A stretch of DNA of 64,000 nt, taken from Neptunomonas sp. (lineage in GTDB: Bacteria > Pseudomonadota > Gammaproteobacteria > Pseudomonadales > Balneatricaceae). Positions 18,999 through 28,820 of the stretch are shown piece by piece. A program made the position numbers and the translations under genes. Positions within the stretch are counted from its first letter, which is position 1. Each line of letters opens with the position of its first letter. The stretch spans positions 26,244 to 90,243 of the forward strand of contig NZ_JADGEV010000015.1 of assembly GCF_016744175.1 (NCBI RefSeq), in the 5' to 3' direction. Under the pieces are notes generated by a model. It was not told the DNA's origin, searched no databases, and saw only the letters and a program-made list of their open reading frames with translations.

Positions 18999-19026
18999 AA
19001 AAAGGAGCCAATATGGCTCCTTTTTT
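18999..19026. terminator. Bidirectional intrinsic terminator
   Basis: The arms AAAAAGGAGCC and GGCTCCTTTTTT enclose AATAT. There is an A-run on the left and a T-run on the right. It serves the chemoreceptor-like gene (plus) and the NSS transporter gene (minus), which converge here. Confidence 0.9.
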
Positions 19027-19040
19027 GATTGTTCTGTATC

Positions 19041-20453
19041 TTAAACTAAGTTGTATATAAACACCGTTGCTACAGCCGCTGGTGTTATAAAGCGCAAGAC
19101 AAACATGAAAACTTTGAAACCTAAACCATTGCTGAGGTCTAATTGGTTTTCGACAGCTTGTTTATTCATAAACCAACCAACGAATATCGCAATGAATAGG
19201 CCGCCTAAAGGCATCATTACGTTTGCAGTGACGTAGTCAAGCAAGTCAAAGATAGTCTTATTTTCAAACACGGGTATGAAGCTAAGAGGGTAAAAATCAG
19301 CCCATTCGTTGAAAGAGAGAATGGTAAATAAACCCAATACCCAAACAGAAATCCCACCAATTAATGTACCAGATAATCGGCTAATGCCTTTTTGTTCTTC
19401 TAACCATTCTACGACAGGCTCAAGCAGCGAGATGGCAGAGGTTACTGCAGCTACAACCAATAGAGCAAAGAATAGTGATCCGAATAGTACGCCACCCGTC
19501 ATTTGCCCAAAGGCAAGAGGAAGTGTTTGGAAAATTAATCCAGGGCCTGCTCCAGGCTCAAGACCATTAGCAAATACCAGTGGGAAAATAGCTAGGCCTG
19601 CAAGCAATGCGACAGCAGTATCCACTAAAGATACAGCAACAGCGGTTTTAACAATGGATACATTCTTTGGTAAATAAGAACCGTATGCCATCATAACACC
19701 CATACCAAGGCTCAAAGTAAAGAATGCATGTCCCAGTGCCGTTAAGATGCCTTCAGTTGTTAGTTTTGAGAAGTCTGGCTGAAATAGAAAGGTAAAGCCT
19801 TGTGCAAAATCACCGCTGCTGAGGGCGTAACCGACCATCACCAATAGTAGAACGAATAGGATAGGCATCAATATGTTGATGGCTTTTTCCATTCCTGATC
19901 GGATTCCACCGGCAACAATGGTGATGACTAGCACCATAAAGACAGAATGCCACAGTAATAATGTCCACGGGTCAGAAAGTAACCCGCCAAATAATGCGCC
20001 TATGCTATCAGCGTTGCTGTCAGTAAAAGTACCTCCGACAGACTGGCCTACGTAGGATAATGCCCATCCACCAATGACGGAATAGAAGGAAAGGATTAAA
20101 AAGGACGCTGTAATTCCCATCCAGCCTATCCATGTCCAGCGTGATGATAAACCGTCACGCTGAGTAAGCATGCGCAAAGAATTGATAGGGCTGCGTCCAC
20201 CGCGGCGGCCAATCATAACTTCTGCAATCATGATGGGTATACCGATGAGTGCGATACACAGCAAATATACTAATACAAAGGCACCCCCCCCATTCTCACC
20301 TGTGATATAAGGAAACTTCCAGATATTACCTAGCCCTACTGCTGATCCGCTGGCTGCCAGAATGAAGGCTAGCCGTGAAGACCACATTGGGCCATCTTTA
20401 CGCGCTTCAGCAACAGAAGCATTTTCCGTATAGGTTTGACTAATTTGAGTCAC
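19041..20453 (-). CDS. Sodium-dependent neurotransmitter-symporter-family amino acid transporter
   Basis: The 470-aa protein has about 11-12 hydrophobic helices and the NSS (SNF) family N-terminal signature SSRLAFILAASGSAVGLGNIWKFPYITGENGGGAFVLVY, whose unwound first helix holds Na+ and substrate. A GTG start is chosen, with GGAG 7 nt upstream. LeuT-like members import amino acids with sodium. It is the last gene of a minus-strand cluster with leucine dehydrogenase (38 bp upstream) and indolepyruvate ferredoxin oxidoreductase, so a branched-chain or aromatic amino acid substrate is likely (inference). Confidence 0.92.
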   Translation of the reverse strand: MTQISQTYTENASVAEARKDGPMWSSRLAFILAASGSAVGLGNIWKFPYITGENGGGAFVLVYLLCIALIGIPIMIAEVMIGRRGGRSPINSLRMLTQRDGLSSRWTWIGWMGITASFLILSFYSVIGGWALSYVGQSVGGTFTDSNADSIGALFGGLLSDPWTLLLWHSVFMVLVITIVAGGIRSGMEKAINILMPILFVLLLVMVGYALSSGDFAQGFTFLFQPDFSKLTTEGILTALGHAFFTLSLGMGVMMAYGSYLPKNVSIVKTAVAVSLVDTAVALLAGLAIFPLVFANGLEPGAGPGLIFQTLPLAFGQMTGGVLFGSLFFALLVVAAVTSAISLLEPVVEWLEEQKGISRLSGTLIGGISVWVLGLFTILSFNEWADFYPLSFIPVFENKTIFDLLDYVTANVMMPLGGLFIAIFVGWFMNKQAVENQLDLSNGLGFKVFMFVLRFITPAAVATVFIYNLV

Positions 20454-20490
20454 TTTTTATCTCCAATTAATTATTTTTATTGTTCGTTTT

Positions 20491-21555
20491 TTATACCGTT
20501 ATCTTCTTCAGAAACCTTTCTTCAGCTAATGTGTTAGCAATCATGCCTGTGGGTAGGTTGTTGGCATCGCTGCGCTGAAATATTTCATCGAGTGTGTCTG
20601 CTATGGTTTCTATATGACGAGATACCTTTTCTGGAGTGTGGCCTACTCGATCATAGAAAATATCAATAATGCCTCCAGCATTAATGGCAAAATCGGGTGC
20701 ATATAGAATGCCGCGCTCTTTAAGCATCAGGTCATGGTGTGATGCGGCTAACTGATTATTAGAGGCTCCTGCAATAACAGAGGCTTTAATGAGTGGGATG
20801 CTGTCGTCATTTAAGACGGCGCCTAAAGCGCAGGGTGCGAGTACGTCAACATCTAGAGTAAGAATCTCGTGAGAAGAAACAGCTTTTGCGCCGAGTTGTG
20901 TAACGGCTTTGTCGACATACTCTTGGTGAATATCAGTCACGTATAGAATAGCGCCGGCTTCTCGAAGATGCTCTGCAAGGCGGTAGCCAACATTGCCCAT
21001 ACCTTGAATTGCTACAGATAAGCCTTTCAGACTGTTTGTGCCTAGTCGGTGCTTGACTGCTGCCTTCAACCCAATAAATGTGCCGTAAGCTGTGGCAGGT
21101 GAAGGGTCTCCATTAGATGCTTGGCCGTCAATACCCGGTCTTTCAGTAATACCAGCAACATATTGAGTGTTGCGGTTCATCACTTTAAGGTCAGAAACAC
21201 TTGTTCCTGAGTCTTCAGCAGCGATGTAACGGCCACTCATGCTCTCTAGGCAGCGACCCATCATTTCAAGCAGTGCTTCTGTCTTGTGTTGGCGTGGATT
21301 GCCGATAATGACAGACTTCCCTCCGCCTAGGGCTAGATTTGCTAGTGCGGATTTATAAGTCATGCCCTTAGACAGGCGCAGGGCGTCCGTCAATGCTTCT
21401 GCATCAGAGGCGTAGTTCCACATACGGCAGCCGCCAAGCGCTGGACCCCGGTTGGAGTTGTGAACAGCAACAATGGCTTTTAGGCCTGTGGCTTCATCGT
21501 GAAAAAAGTTAACTTGCTCATGATGGTCAAACTCAATATGGCTAAAAACTGACAT
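20491..21555 (-). CDS. Leucine dehydrogenase-type Glu/Leu/Phe/Val dehydrogenase
   Basis: The 354-aa protein has the length of leucine/phenylalanine dehydrogenases (about 350) rather than glutamate dehydrogenase (about 420-450). Substrate-binding [10 protein letters not shown] and [10 protein letters not shown] contain the catalytic Lys region. The NAD-binding segment [21 protein letters not shown] lies near residue 185. It oxidatively deaminates branched-chain (or aromatic) amino acids to 2-oxo acids with NAD+. Those 2-oxo acids are substrates for the adjacent oxidoreductase. It lies 31 bp after that gene in the same direction. Confidence 0.9.
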   Translation of the reverse strand: MSVFSHIEFDHHEQVNFFHDEATGLKAIVAVHNSNRGPALGGCRMWNYASDAEALTDALRLSKGMTYKSALANLALGGGKSVIIGNPRQHKTEALLEMMGRCLESMSGRYIAAEDSGTSVSDLKVMNRNTQYVAGITERPGIDGQASNGDPSPATAYGTFIGLKAAVKHRLGTNSLKGLSVAIQGMGNVGYRLAEHLREAGAILYVTDIHQEYVDKAVTQLGAKAVSSHEILTLDVDVLAPCALGAVLNDDSIPLIKASVIAGASNNQLAASHHDLMLKERGILYAPDFAINAGGIIDIFYDRVGHTPEKVSRHIETIADTLDEIFQRSDANNLPTGMIANTLAEERFLKKITV

Positions 21556-21586
21556 GTATACCTCGTATCCTTAACTATTTTCTGTA

Positions 21587-24500
21587 TTAAGCTTGTGCGC
21601 TGATTAAGTCGCTGCTAATGGTTTGATCTTCAACCAATGAGATATGCAGTGCCTGACGCTTATCCTTAGCCTTGAGGTAGTTTTCCTCTTTAACAGGGCC
21701 ATATCCGCGAATCATGCCTGGAATGTCAGCTAGCTGTTGGGCTGCACTGTAGTTAAAGTTACGCCCATCATTTGCATTCATTGCTTTTTCTATTAAGTCC
21801 ATATCGGCTTCATAGTCACGGATGATTTGCTTTTCTAAGCGGCGATCTTCACTCCATGCAAAAATATCTAGCGGTGTTCCCCGTAGGTTTTTCATTCGGG
21901 CAAGTAAGCGGAACACTGGCAATATTTTTTGACTAAAAACACGTTTCCGCGGGCGGCCTGTGTGTTTGTCTTTACGAGCGATTAGTGGTGGAGCAAGATT
22001 GAATTCGAGTTCGAACTCTCCTTCGAACTGTTCTTCTAACTGTTGACGGAATGTTTCTGAGGTTAGTTGTCGAGCAACTTCATATTCATCTTTGTAAGAC
22101 AATACTTTACTGTAATTTTCAGCAATGGCGCGGCTGATGTGAGTTTTGTTTGTTTGCTCTTTTTCTGTTCGGCTAAATTGTGAAAGGCGCTTATGGTAAC
22201 GTTGCGCAAGTGCTTCACTCTGGTATTCAGTTAGATGCGCTAGTTCTTGCTCTATTTGTTCTTCCAAAGAAGGCAGCATGCGGACCATTTGTACAGCGGG
22301 CGCAGGCTTAACTACTTGGACAACATTATCCAAATCATGCGCAGCGCAGCGGCCCCACAAAAATGCTTTGAGGTTGGTGTCAACAGATGCTCCGTTAAGT
22401 TTGATAGCCTGCTCGATAGACTCGCGACTCAAAGGCAGGAGTCCTTTTTGGCATGCATAACCGATCGTGAATAGGTTAACAGCCATTCCATCGCCCATTA
22501 GATCTGTAGCAAGCTGAGTTGCATCAAAGCAGAAAGTGCCTTCTGGGCGTGCTGTTGCTTCAATAACGGCTTGCATTTCTTTATTAGGAACTTTTAGATC
22601 TGGATCACGTGTAAATGCTGCGGGCATTGTGTCGTGATTATTAATAATAGCGAAACTACGTTTACCATCGAGCTTACCGAGTGCTTCTTCACTTGCGCCG
22701 ACCATGAGGTCAAAACCTATCAACAGGTCGGTTTCACCTGCAGGGATACGTACAGTATGAAGTTGCTCTTGGGTAGGTGCGATTCGAATATGGCTCATAA
22801 CGGCACCAAACTTCTGTGCTAGTCCAATCTGATCAAGTACACCGACTCCTTTCTCTTCTAAGTGTGCAGCCATGCCCAGTAATGCGCTGACTGTTACAAC
22901 ACCAGTACCACCCACGCCTGTGAGGAGAATGTTATAAGGCTTATCAATCGCTGCTGATACGGGTTCTGGCAGGTTTGTAGCAGGAGGTGTAGCATTTAAG
23001 CCGGCCGCTTTCCGCAATGTCCCGCCTTTAACGGTAACAAAGCTTGGGCAAAAACCTCGTATACAACTGAAGTCTTTATTGCATGATGACTGATCTATCT
23101 GGCGCTTACGTCCGCGCTCTGTTTGTTTAGGTAGTATTGATAAGCAGTTTGACTGTTCACCACAATCACCACAGCCTTCGCATACTGCGCTGTTTACAAC
23201 AACACGTTTTTCAGGGTCGGGCATTTGACCACGTTTACGGCGGCGACGTTTTTCAGCAGCACAAGTTTGATCATATATTAATGCTGTGCAGCCCTCAGTT
23301 TCGCGAAACTCTCGTTGAACGGCATCTAAGTCATCACGATGGTGAAAAGTAACACCATCAGCGAAGTCTGCTCGGCTTGGGTATTTGTAAGGCTCATCAC
23401 TGACGATAGCTAGGCGTCGTATGCCTTCACCAAACAGCTGATGAGTGATTTGTTGGACGGTCAATTGACCATCTACGGGTTGACCGCCTGTCATAGCAAC
23501 CGCATCGTTATAGAGGATTTTATAAGTAATATTTACGCCGGAAGCTATCGATGCCCTAATGGCTAAGAGTCCGGAGTGAAAATATGTTCCATCACCAAGG
23601 TTTTGGAAAACATGTTTGTTATTAGTGAAGGGAGCCTGACCAATCCAAGTAGCACCTTCGCCACCCATTTGCGTAAATGTTTCTGTTCCGCGATCCATCC
23701 AAGTAGCCATGTAATGGCAACCTATACCGCCTAAAGCTTTACTGCCTTCCGGTACACGAGTGGAAGTGTTGTGTGGACAGCCTGAACAAAAATGAGGTGT
23801 TCGTTCTACGAGTGATCGGGGCTGTGCAAGCTCTGCTTCTTTAGCGCATAAAAATGCTAAGCGTGATGCTATCTGTTCGCTTTGATAGAAGGGCGCAATG
23901 CGTGAAGCGATAGCTCTGGCGATCATTGCTGGAGTAAGCTCTCCAAGGGTTGTCAGCAGTTCTTGGCCATTCTCATCGCGTTTACCAACAATTCTAGGAC
24001 GAGCATCATCCTGCCAGCTGTAAAGATAGTCTTTGATTTGATCTTCAATAATACCGCGTTTTTCTTCAACCAACAGTAGTTCAGGAGTCTCTTTGGCGAA
24101 CTCTCGAATACCCACAGGTTCTAGTGGCCAAACCATGCCTACTTTGTAAAGTTTGATGCCTAGTTCGCTAGCTTTTTCATGAGTGATGCCTAAGTCGTCC
24201 AATGCTTGGAGTACATCCATGTAGGATTTGCCTGTTGTGACAATACCTAAGCGTGGAGCGGGGCTATCAATGACTGTTTTATCTAGATTGTTTGCACGAC
24301 AAAATGCTTCTGCAGCTTTCAGTTTGTATGTATGCAAGCGGGCTTCTTGTTGCATTGGCTTATCAGGCCAGCGAGCATTAATTCCTTCTGAGGGTAATTC
24401 AAAATCGGTAGGGATTTCTATCTTTATACGTTCTAAATCAAGATCCGCAGATACAGAGGAGTCTAATAGCTCTGCCAATGTTTTGAAGCCAACCCAGCAA

Positions 24501-25075
24501 CCACTATAACGAGACATAGCCCAGCCATAGAGACCGAAATCGAGCATTTCTTGAATGCCTGAGGGGTAAAGTACCGGGATCATTGCATCCACAAAAGCGT
24601 AGTCGCTTTGATGGGGGAGAGTAGATGATTTGCAGGCATGGTCATCACCAGCGACAGCGAGAACACCACCAAATTCAGATGTGCCAAATGCGTTAGCATG
24701 TTTCAATACATCACCTGTGCGATCTACACCAGGCCCTTTGCCGTACCATAAACCAAAGACGCCATCATATTTTGCGCCCTCAAATACATTGACTTGTTGT
24801 GACCCCCAAACCGATGTGGCACCTAAGTCTTCATTAATACCGGGTTGGAAAAAGATATTATGGGTCGCTAGGTATTTCTTGGCTTGCCAAAGAGTTTTAT
24901 CGAAGCCTCCTAGAGGGGAGCCGCGATAGCCAGAGATAAAACCAGCGGTGTTATGCCCCTGCTGCTTGTCGCGTTGTGCTTGCAGCATTGGCAGGCGCGC
25001 TAACGCTTGGCTTCCTGTTAGGTATACGCGTCCTGAATCTAATTCCCACTTATCATTGAGTGTCACATCTTTCAT
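21587..25075 (-). CDS. Indolepyruvate ferredoxin oxidoreductase, fused subunits
   Basis: The protein of about 1162 aa is a fused 2-oxo acid:ferredoxin oxidoreductase. The N-terminal pyrimidine-binding part (GFISGYRGSPLGGFD) and the TPP domain (HFCSGCPHNTSTRVPEG; GGEGATWIGQAPF) come first. A Cys-rich iron-sulfur segment (CEGCGDCGEQSNC...CNKDFSCIRGFC) follows, then the gamma-type domain (LLTGVGGTGVVTVSALLG). It decarboxylates aryl- or branched-chain 2-oxo acids to acyl-CoA with ferredoxin reduction. An ATG 11 codons upstream (25108) is possible, but GGGAG sits 7 nt before 25075. It is first gene of the minus-strand amino-acid cluster. Confidence 0.92.
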   Translation of the reverse strand: MKDVTLNDKWELDSGRVYLTGSQALARLPMLQAQRDKQQGHNTAGFISGYRGSPLGGFDKTLWQAKKYLATHNIFFQPGINEDLGATSVWGSQQVNVFEGAKYDGVFGLWYGKGPGVDRTGDVLKHANAFGTSEFGGVLAVAGDDHACKSSTLPHQSDYAFVDAMIPVLYPSGIQEMLDFGLYGWAMSRYSGCWVGFKTLAELLDSSVSADLDLERIKIEIPTDFELPSEGINARWPDKPMQQEARLHTYKLKAAEAFCRANNLDKTVIDSPAPRLGIVTTGKSYMDVLQALDDLGITHEKASELGIKLYKVGMVWPLEPVGIREFAKETPELLLVEEKRGIIEDQIKDYLYSWQDDARPRIVGKRDENGQELLTTLGELTPAMIARAIASRIAPFYQSEQIASRLAFLCAKEAELAQPRSLVERTPHFCSGCPHNTSTRVPEGSKALGGIGCHYMATWMDRGTETFTQMGGEGATWIGQAPFTNNKHVFQNLGDGTYFHSGLLAIRASIASGVNITYKILYNDAVAMTGGQPVDGQLTVQQITHQLFGEGIRRLAIVSDEPYKYPSRADFADGVTFHHRDDLDAVQREFRETEGCTALIYDQTCAAEKRRRRKRGQMPDPEKRVVVNSAVCEGCGDCGEQSNCLSILPKQTERGRKRQIDQSSCNKDFSCIRGFCPSFVTVKGGTLRKAAGLNATPPATNLPEPVSAAIDKPYNILLTGVGGTGVVTVSALLGMAAHLEEKGVGVLDQIGLAQKFGAVMSHIRIAPTQEQLHTVRIPAGETDLLIGFDLMVGASEEALGKLDGKRSFAIINNHDTMPAAFTRDPDLKVPNKEMQAVIEATARPEGTFCFDATQLATDLMGDGMAVNLFTIGYACQKGLLPLSRESIEQAIKLNGASVDTNLKAFLWGRCAAHDLDNVVQVVKPAPAVQMVRMLPSLEEQIEQELAHLTEYQSEALAQRYHKRLSQFSRTEKEQTNKTHISRAIAENYSKVLSYKDEYEVARQLTSETFRQQLEEQFEGEFELEFNLAPPLIARKDKHTGRPRKRVFSQKILPVFRLLARMKNLRGTPLDIFAWSEDRRLEKQIIRDYEADMDLIEKAMNANDGRNFNYSAAQQLADIPGMIRGYGPVKEENYLKAKDKRQALHISLVEDQTISSDLISAQA

Positions 25076-25108
25076 GGGTGTACTCCCGTTCATATACGGA
25101 AACATCAC

Positions 25109-25579
25109 GCATCAATTCGTATTTCACAGTCGCATGAGGTCTTGCTTAAAAAGAAGCAAGGTGGGCAACTTGAATTAACGTCTGAATTGATAGGTGATGT
25201 TTCCTTGGACTCGTTAGAGATCCAAATCAAAAAAAGAAACGATCAAAAGCCGAAGGCCATCAGACGTTAAGAAATAGGTGTTTGGTTCGATATGTGTTTA
25301 GAAATCGTTATCAAGCACGAATCAAGTAATAGGGCTTGATATGGTTTGGCTGATAAAGTTTTGAAGAGTACTGTGCAGCAGCTAGCAGTATGGTGCGGTT
25401 TAATTGTCATTTTAATACCTCAAACAAATACTGGATCTCAGTACTGTTCCACTTTTTGTTATTTTTATCCGGCCTGTAGGCTGGTTTATATTCGCTGCTC
25501 TTATGAAGCATTGGTGCAAAGATAGGTGATCTTTTAATCAAGGTCAATAGTTAGGATTACGTTTACGTAAACTTAGTAA
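25109..25579. other. Intergenic/promoter region upstream of the amino-acid catabolic cluster
   Basis: About 470 bp without a supported ORF. On the minus strand a promoter-like pair TTGACC (25542-25547) and TATCTT with a 17-bp spacer could start transcription near 25510, giving a long leader. The 12-bp palindrome at 25561-25572 lies just upstream of it. Confidence 0.4.
25561..25572. promoter_or_regulatory. 12-bp palindrome GTTTACGTAAAC, candidate operator
   Basis: This is a perfect palindrome just upstream of a promoter-like element for the minus-strand amino-acid cluster. Its ACGTTTACGTAAAC character is reminiscent of LiuR-type sites controlling branched-chain amino acid catabolism, but that likeness is from memory. 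No liuR gene is in the window. Confidence 0.4.
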
Positions 25580-25618
25580 TTAGGAAGTGTCGCGAGGTAA
25601 TAGAAAGGTGGATAATAT

Positions 25619-25646
25619 GGAAAACCCGGCATTTGCCGGGTTTTTA
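25619..25646 (-). terminator. Intrinsic terminator of the rhlE gene
   Basis: The arms AACCCGGC and GCCGGGTT enclose ATTT, flanked by A and T runs, 7 bp beyond the rhlE stop on the minus strand. On that strand the stem is followed by TTTTCC. Confidence 0.8.
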
Positions 25647-25652
25647 TTCTTT

Positions 25653-26918
25653 CTATGTTCTATTCGTTGTGGGTTTGTGTCCTCTCGCGTTTTCTCCAGA
25701 GCGTTGTCCATCTCTGTGGCCTGGTTTAGGCTTCTTTGACCGCTTAGGGTGTGCGGGGCGTTGCAAGCGAGATTGAGGTAAATCATTGACGGGTTTGAAG
25801 CCGGGAATCTCTTTACGCTCAAGAAGTGCACCTGTGAGGCGCTCAATAGCCGCTAGTAGCTTAAATTCATCAGCGCAGACCAGCGAAATGGCTTGGCCGG
25901 TGGCGCCAGCACGGCCCGTGCGTCCGATACGGTGGACATAATCTTCGGCAACGTTGGGTAGATCGTAGTTCACTACCTGTGGTAATTGGTCAATATCTAG
26001 CCCGCGAGCTGCGATATCAGTGGCTACTAAGACTTGAATAGAATTACTTTTAAAGTCAGCTAAAGCTCGGGTGCGAGCGCCTTGGCTTTTGTTGCCATGA
26101 ATGGCTGCAGATTTTATTTTTGCAGCTTCCAGTTGCTTTGTTAACTTATTGGCGCCATGTTTTGTTTTGGTGAAGACTAACACTTGACTCCATTGATGTT
26201 CTTTAATGAGCTGTGTAAGTAAAGCGGCCTTTCTGTTTTTATCAACGGGGGAAACCCATTGCTCTACAGTCGGTGCCGTCGTGTTACGTGGGCTGACTGA
26301 AATTTCAACGGGGTTGTTAACTAAGCCTTTTGCCAGACTGCGGATCTCATCGGAGAAGGTGGCTGAAAACATTAAGTTTTGGCGCTTCTTCGGTAGCAGA
26401 GCAATGATTTTGCGAATGTCATTGATGAAACCCATATCCAACATACGGTCGGCTTCATCAAGAATTAGTACTTCTAGTTGGTCAAATTTAACGGCTTTCT
26501 GGTTATACAGATCCATTAGACGGCCAGGGGTAGCAACGAGTATATCGACCCCTTTACGCAGCCTCATCATTTGCGGATTAATTTTAACACCACCAAAAAC
26601 TACAGTGGAGTGTAGTGGTAAGTTTTTACCATACATTTCAACACTTTCGCTTACTTGGGCTGCAAGCTCTCTTGTAGGTGTTAGTACCAGTGCTCTTACT
26701 TGATTTGAGCGTGGGCGATTGCCTTTGGATAGTAGCTCCAGTAAAGGGAGTGTAAAGCCTGCGGTTTTACCTGTACCTGTTTGCGCGGCGGCCATGACAT
26801 CTTTGCCTTCAAGTACTGCAGGTATTGCTTGGGCTTGGATGGGAGATGGGGTGGAATAGCCTTTTTCAGCAACAGCGTCGAGTAAAGGTGCGGACAGACC
26901 CAGGGAGGCAAAGCTCAT
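25653..26918 (-). CDS. rhlE: ATP-dependent RNA helicase RhlE-like (DEAD-box)
   Basis: The 421-aa protein has the Q motif ([14 protein letters not shown]), motif [10 protein letters not shown], Ia [13 protein letters not shown] box [14 protein letters not shown], motif III SATF and motif [12 protein letters not shown]. The C-terminus is short and basic, as in RhlE rather than DeaD. It unwinds short RNA duplexes in ribosome assembly or mRNA turnover. It is monocistronic, with its own terminator. Members of the family with basic tails are easily cross-named, so the symbol is probable, not certain. Confidence 0.88.
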   Translation of the reverse strand: MSFASLGLSAPLLDAVAEKGYSTPSPIQAQAIPAVLEGKDVMAAAQTGTGKTAGFTLPLLELLSKGNRPRSNQVRALVLTPTRELAAQVSESVEMYGKNLPLHSTVVFGGVKINPQMMRLRKGVDILVATPGRLMDLYNQKAVKFDQLEVLILDEADRMLDMGFINDIRKIIALLPKKRQNLMFSATFSDEIRSLAKGLVNNPVEISVSPRNTTAPTVEQWVSPVDKNRKAALLTQLIKEHQWSQVLVFTKTKHGANKLTKQLEAAKIKSAAIHGNKSQGARTRALADFKSNSIQVLVATDIAARGLDIDQLPQVVNYDLPNVAEDYVHRIGRTGRAGATGQAISLVCADEFKLLAAIERLTGALLERKEIPGFKPVNDLPQSRLQRPAHPKRSKKPKPGHRDGQRSGENARGHKPTTNRT

Positions 26919-27177
26919 AGATTATCTCTTATTGGTGTTTTACAGATTATTTTACAGGTTGCTTCCGCCTTCAAAAGCGGTGCTGAAGCTTACAGGATCT
27001 AGGGCTGGAGCGCTATTTAAATCCGAGCTAAGCCAAGCCCCGAGTAAATGTGGTTCTAGTTATTGCTAGGGCTTTAATCAGTCAAGCTCAACAATAAGGA
27101 CGCCAGCCGGTCCATGCGGTAAAATCCATTACAGGAAGTGACGGTATTATGAGTGGCTAAATCAATTGAGCTATCTG
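26919..27177. other. Intergenic region between rhlE and the beta-helix gene
   Basis: About 260 bp without an ORF. It contains a possible leader hairpin for rhlE (GCTTCCGC ... GCGG-TGCT-GAAGC, about 26961-26989). No terminator with a T-run was seen for the beta-helix gene. Confidence 0.3.
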
Positions 27178-28626
27178 CTAGTTTATCTTTAAGCTACCCG
27201 CTGCAGGTAATTGATTCGCTGTTAATCCGATATCACTCCGGCTGCGATAAAAACGATTCTGATCGGTCATGTCTGGCACACGTCTCTCCGGATCAAAACT
27301 GAACTGCCCCGTAGGTTCTATAAAAATATTCCCAAAGACCCTGACTGAATCTACAGAAGCGCGCCATGTAAATAGCTGTGTAGGTCCAGATTTTGCTGAA
27401 CGCTCATCGGGGGATCGGTCACGGTCAATAACAATCAAGTTGCCAGTTAATGACACCTTAGAAGGTTGAACTGAGCCGCCACATGCCTTGATTTCTGTGC
27501 CAACACTAATAAGGTCAATATTGTCGGTATTTGCGCCATGCTGCAGCACGCTGTCTTTAATTTCTAGCTTTCCGCCACAAGGAAAGTCGATTGTACGGGA
27601 GTGATAACCATCCAAACCGGCTATAACACTTCCTTCTATCAAAGTATCTACCGCACGGCTTTTGAAGATATGCCCATCACCAAATGATCGGCGTATTATT
27701 GAATTACGAATAATGACCCGGTCAATGGAGCCCGCATAAAAACCATGGCCCAATGTCGATGATTTATCTTTCCAGCCAGTATTTTCGATGAGGCTGTCTT
27801 CTAAAGTTAGCTCGCCTCCGCGATTATCCGTAAGAATCCCAATAACAGTACGATCAATATGAGCGCGCTTGAGAACCAAGTTGAAATCCCGTCCTTCAGC
27901 TTTTACACCTGCGCAGTTACCCCGTTGGCAATTTGCTTTCTCACCTTCGCCATGAAAATCCTCAATCACCACACGGCAGTGATTGCAGGAAATGTTGATA
28001 ATTGCCTTGGAATTAGCGATGCCTCTGAGAGAAACCCCTTTTAATCCTACTGTTAGTGATTTGTTGACAAATAAGCCTTGAGGATAAGTACCTGGCGGGA
28101 TAGTTACTTTACTACCCAGCTTTGCATTATTGACCAATTTTTGAGCATTATGCTTTGAATACTCTATATGCTTGGGCTTATTCATATGTTTATAGGTCCA
28201 AGCTCCTGCTTCATGGGTAGGTAGGCCAATAAAAAGTTCTTCCTTCTTCAGATAGTCCCATTTGCCTAGGTTTAAATCGAATCCTAAACCCTCGTTGCTC
28301 CTATCATCAGTATGGCGCCTCCCCATAAAATAAAATTTGTACCCAGCTAAATCAAAGACAGCACTGTTCCATGATTGTAGAACCGATCGCGGTCTAATCA
28401 TTATATGAGTTTTACTTTCAATTTTTTTTGCCAGAACTGCAGATATGAAAGAGTGCTGCTGGTTGGAACTAATGTTACACCAGTCGACAAAGTGAGATTC
28501 TAGCTTTTTAGAGCGCTCATTCAGATTTTCGTCCTTTACTGTAGGATAGAGCTCCGCGGAAAAACCGAGAGCCCAAGCTGTCTTTACAATCGATAATAAT
28601 ATAGCCACTAGAGATATAAAACGCAT
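27178..28626 (-). CDS. Secreted right-handed parallel beta-helix protein
   Basis: The protein of about 482 aa has a signal peptide (MRFISLVAILLSIVKTAWAL). ATG at 28626 is preferred over an upstream GTG (28641) because CAGGAG lies 7 nt before it. The middle of the protein shows repeated short beta strands (SLRGIANSKAIINISCNHCRVVIEDF, VIGILTDNRGGELTLEDSLIENTGW, VIIRNSIIRRSFGDGHIFKSR) typical of the pectate-lyase-like beta-helix fold. Such proteins are polysaccharide lyases, epimerases or structural proteins. I cannot assign a catalytic class. It is flanked by unrelated genes. Confidence 0.75.
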   Translation of the reverse strand: MRFISLVAILLSIVKTAWALGFSAELYPTVKDENLNERSKKLESHFVDWCNISSNQQHSFISAVLAKKIESKTHIMIRPRSVLQSWNSAVFDLAGYKFYFMGRRHTDDRSNEGLGFDLNLGKWDYLKKEELFIGLPTHEAGAWTYKHMNKPKHIEYSKHNAQKLVNNAKLGSKVTIPPGTYPQGLFVNKSLTVGLKGVSLRGIANSKAIINISCNHCRVVIEDFHGEGEKANCQRGNCAGVKAEGRDFNLVLKRAHIDRTVIGILTDNRGGELTLEDSLIENTGWKDKSSTLGHGFYAGSIDRVIIRNSIIRRSFGDGHIFKSRAVDTLIEGSVIAGLDGYHSRTIDFPCGGKLEIKDSVLQHGANTDNIDLISVGTEIKACGGSVQPSKVSLTGNLIVIDRDRSPDERSAKSGPTQLFTWRASVDSVRVFGNIFIEPTGQFSFDPERRVPDMTDQNRFYRSRSDIGLTANQLPAAGSLKIN

Positions 28627-28820
28627 ACCCAGCTCCTGCACGATGCAATAAAATCAACGAGTGAGGGCCCCATCGGCCGCCTGATGGGAATGCTGCAAAA
28701 TTGTCTTTTCGTTTGCTACAGCGGCTTTTTCAGAGTTCAGTCTATCCATAAAACAATAAATGCGTCTGCTATGTCATTTCCTAATCATCCAACAGTACCA
28801 TGTCAATTTCTAATGAAATA

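Noticed and set aside
25580..25846. 88-aa frame overlapping the rhlE 3' end
   Set aside because: Same strand, other frame, and it runs through the rhlE terminator. No family likeness.
26206..26703. 165-aa reading frame antisense to rhlE
   Set aside because: It is the complement of strongly conserved helicase motifs, and its Ser-rich translation has no domain.
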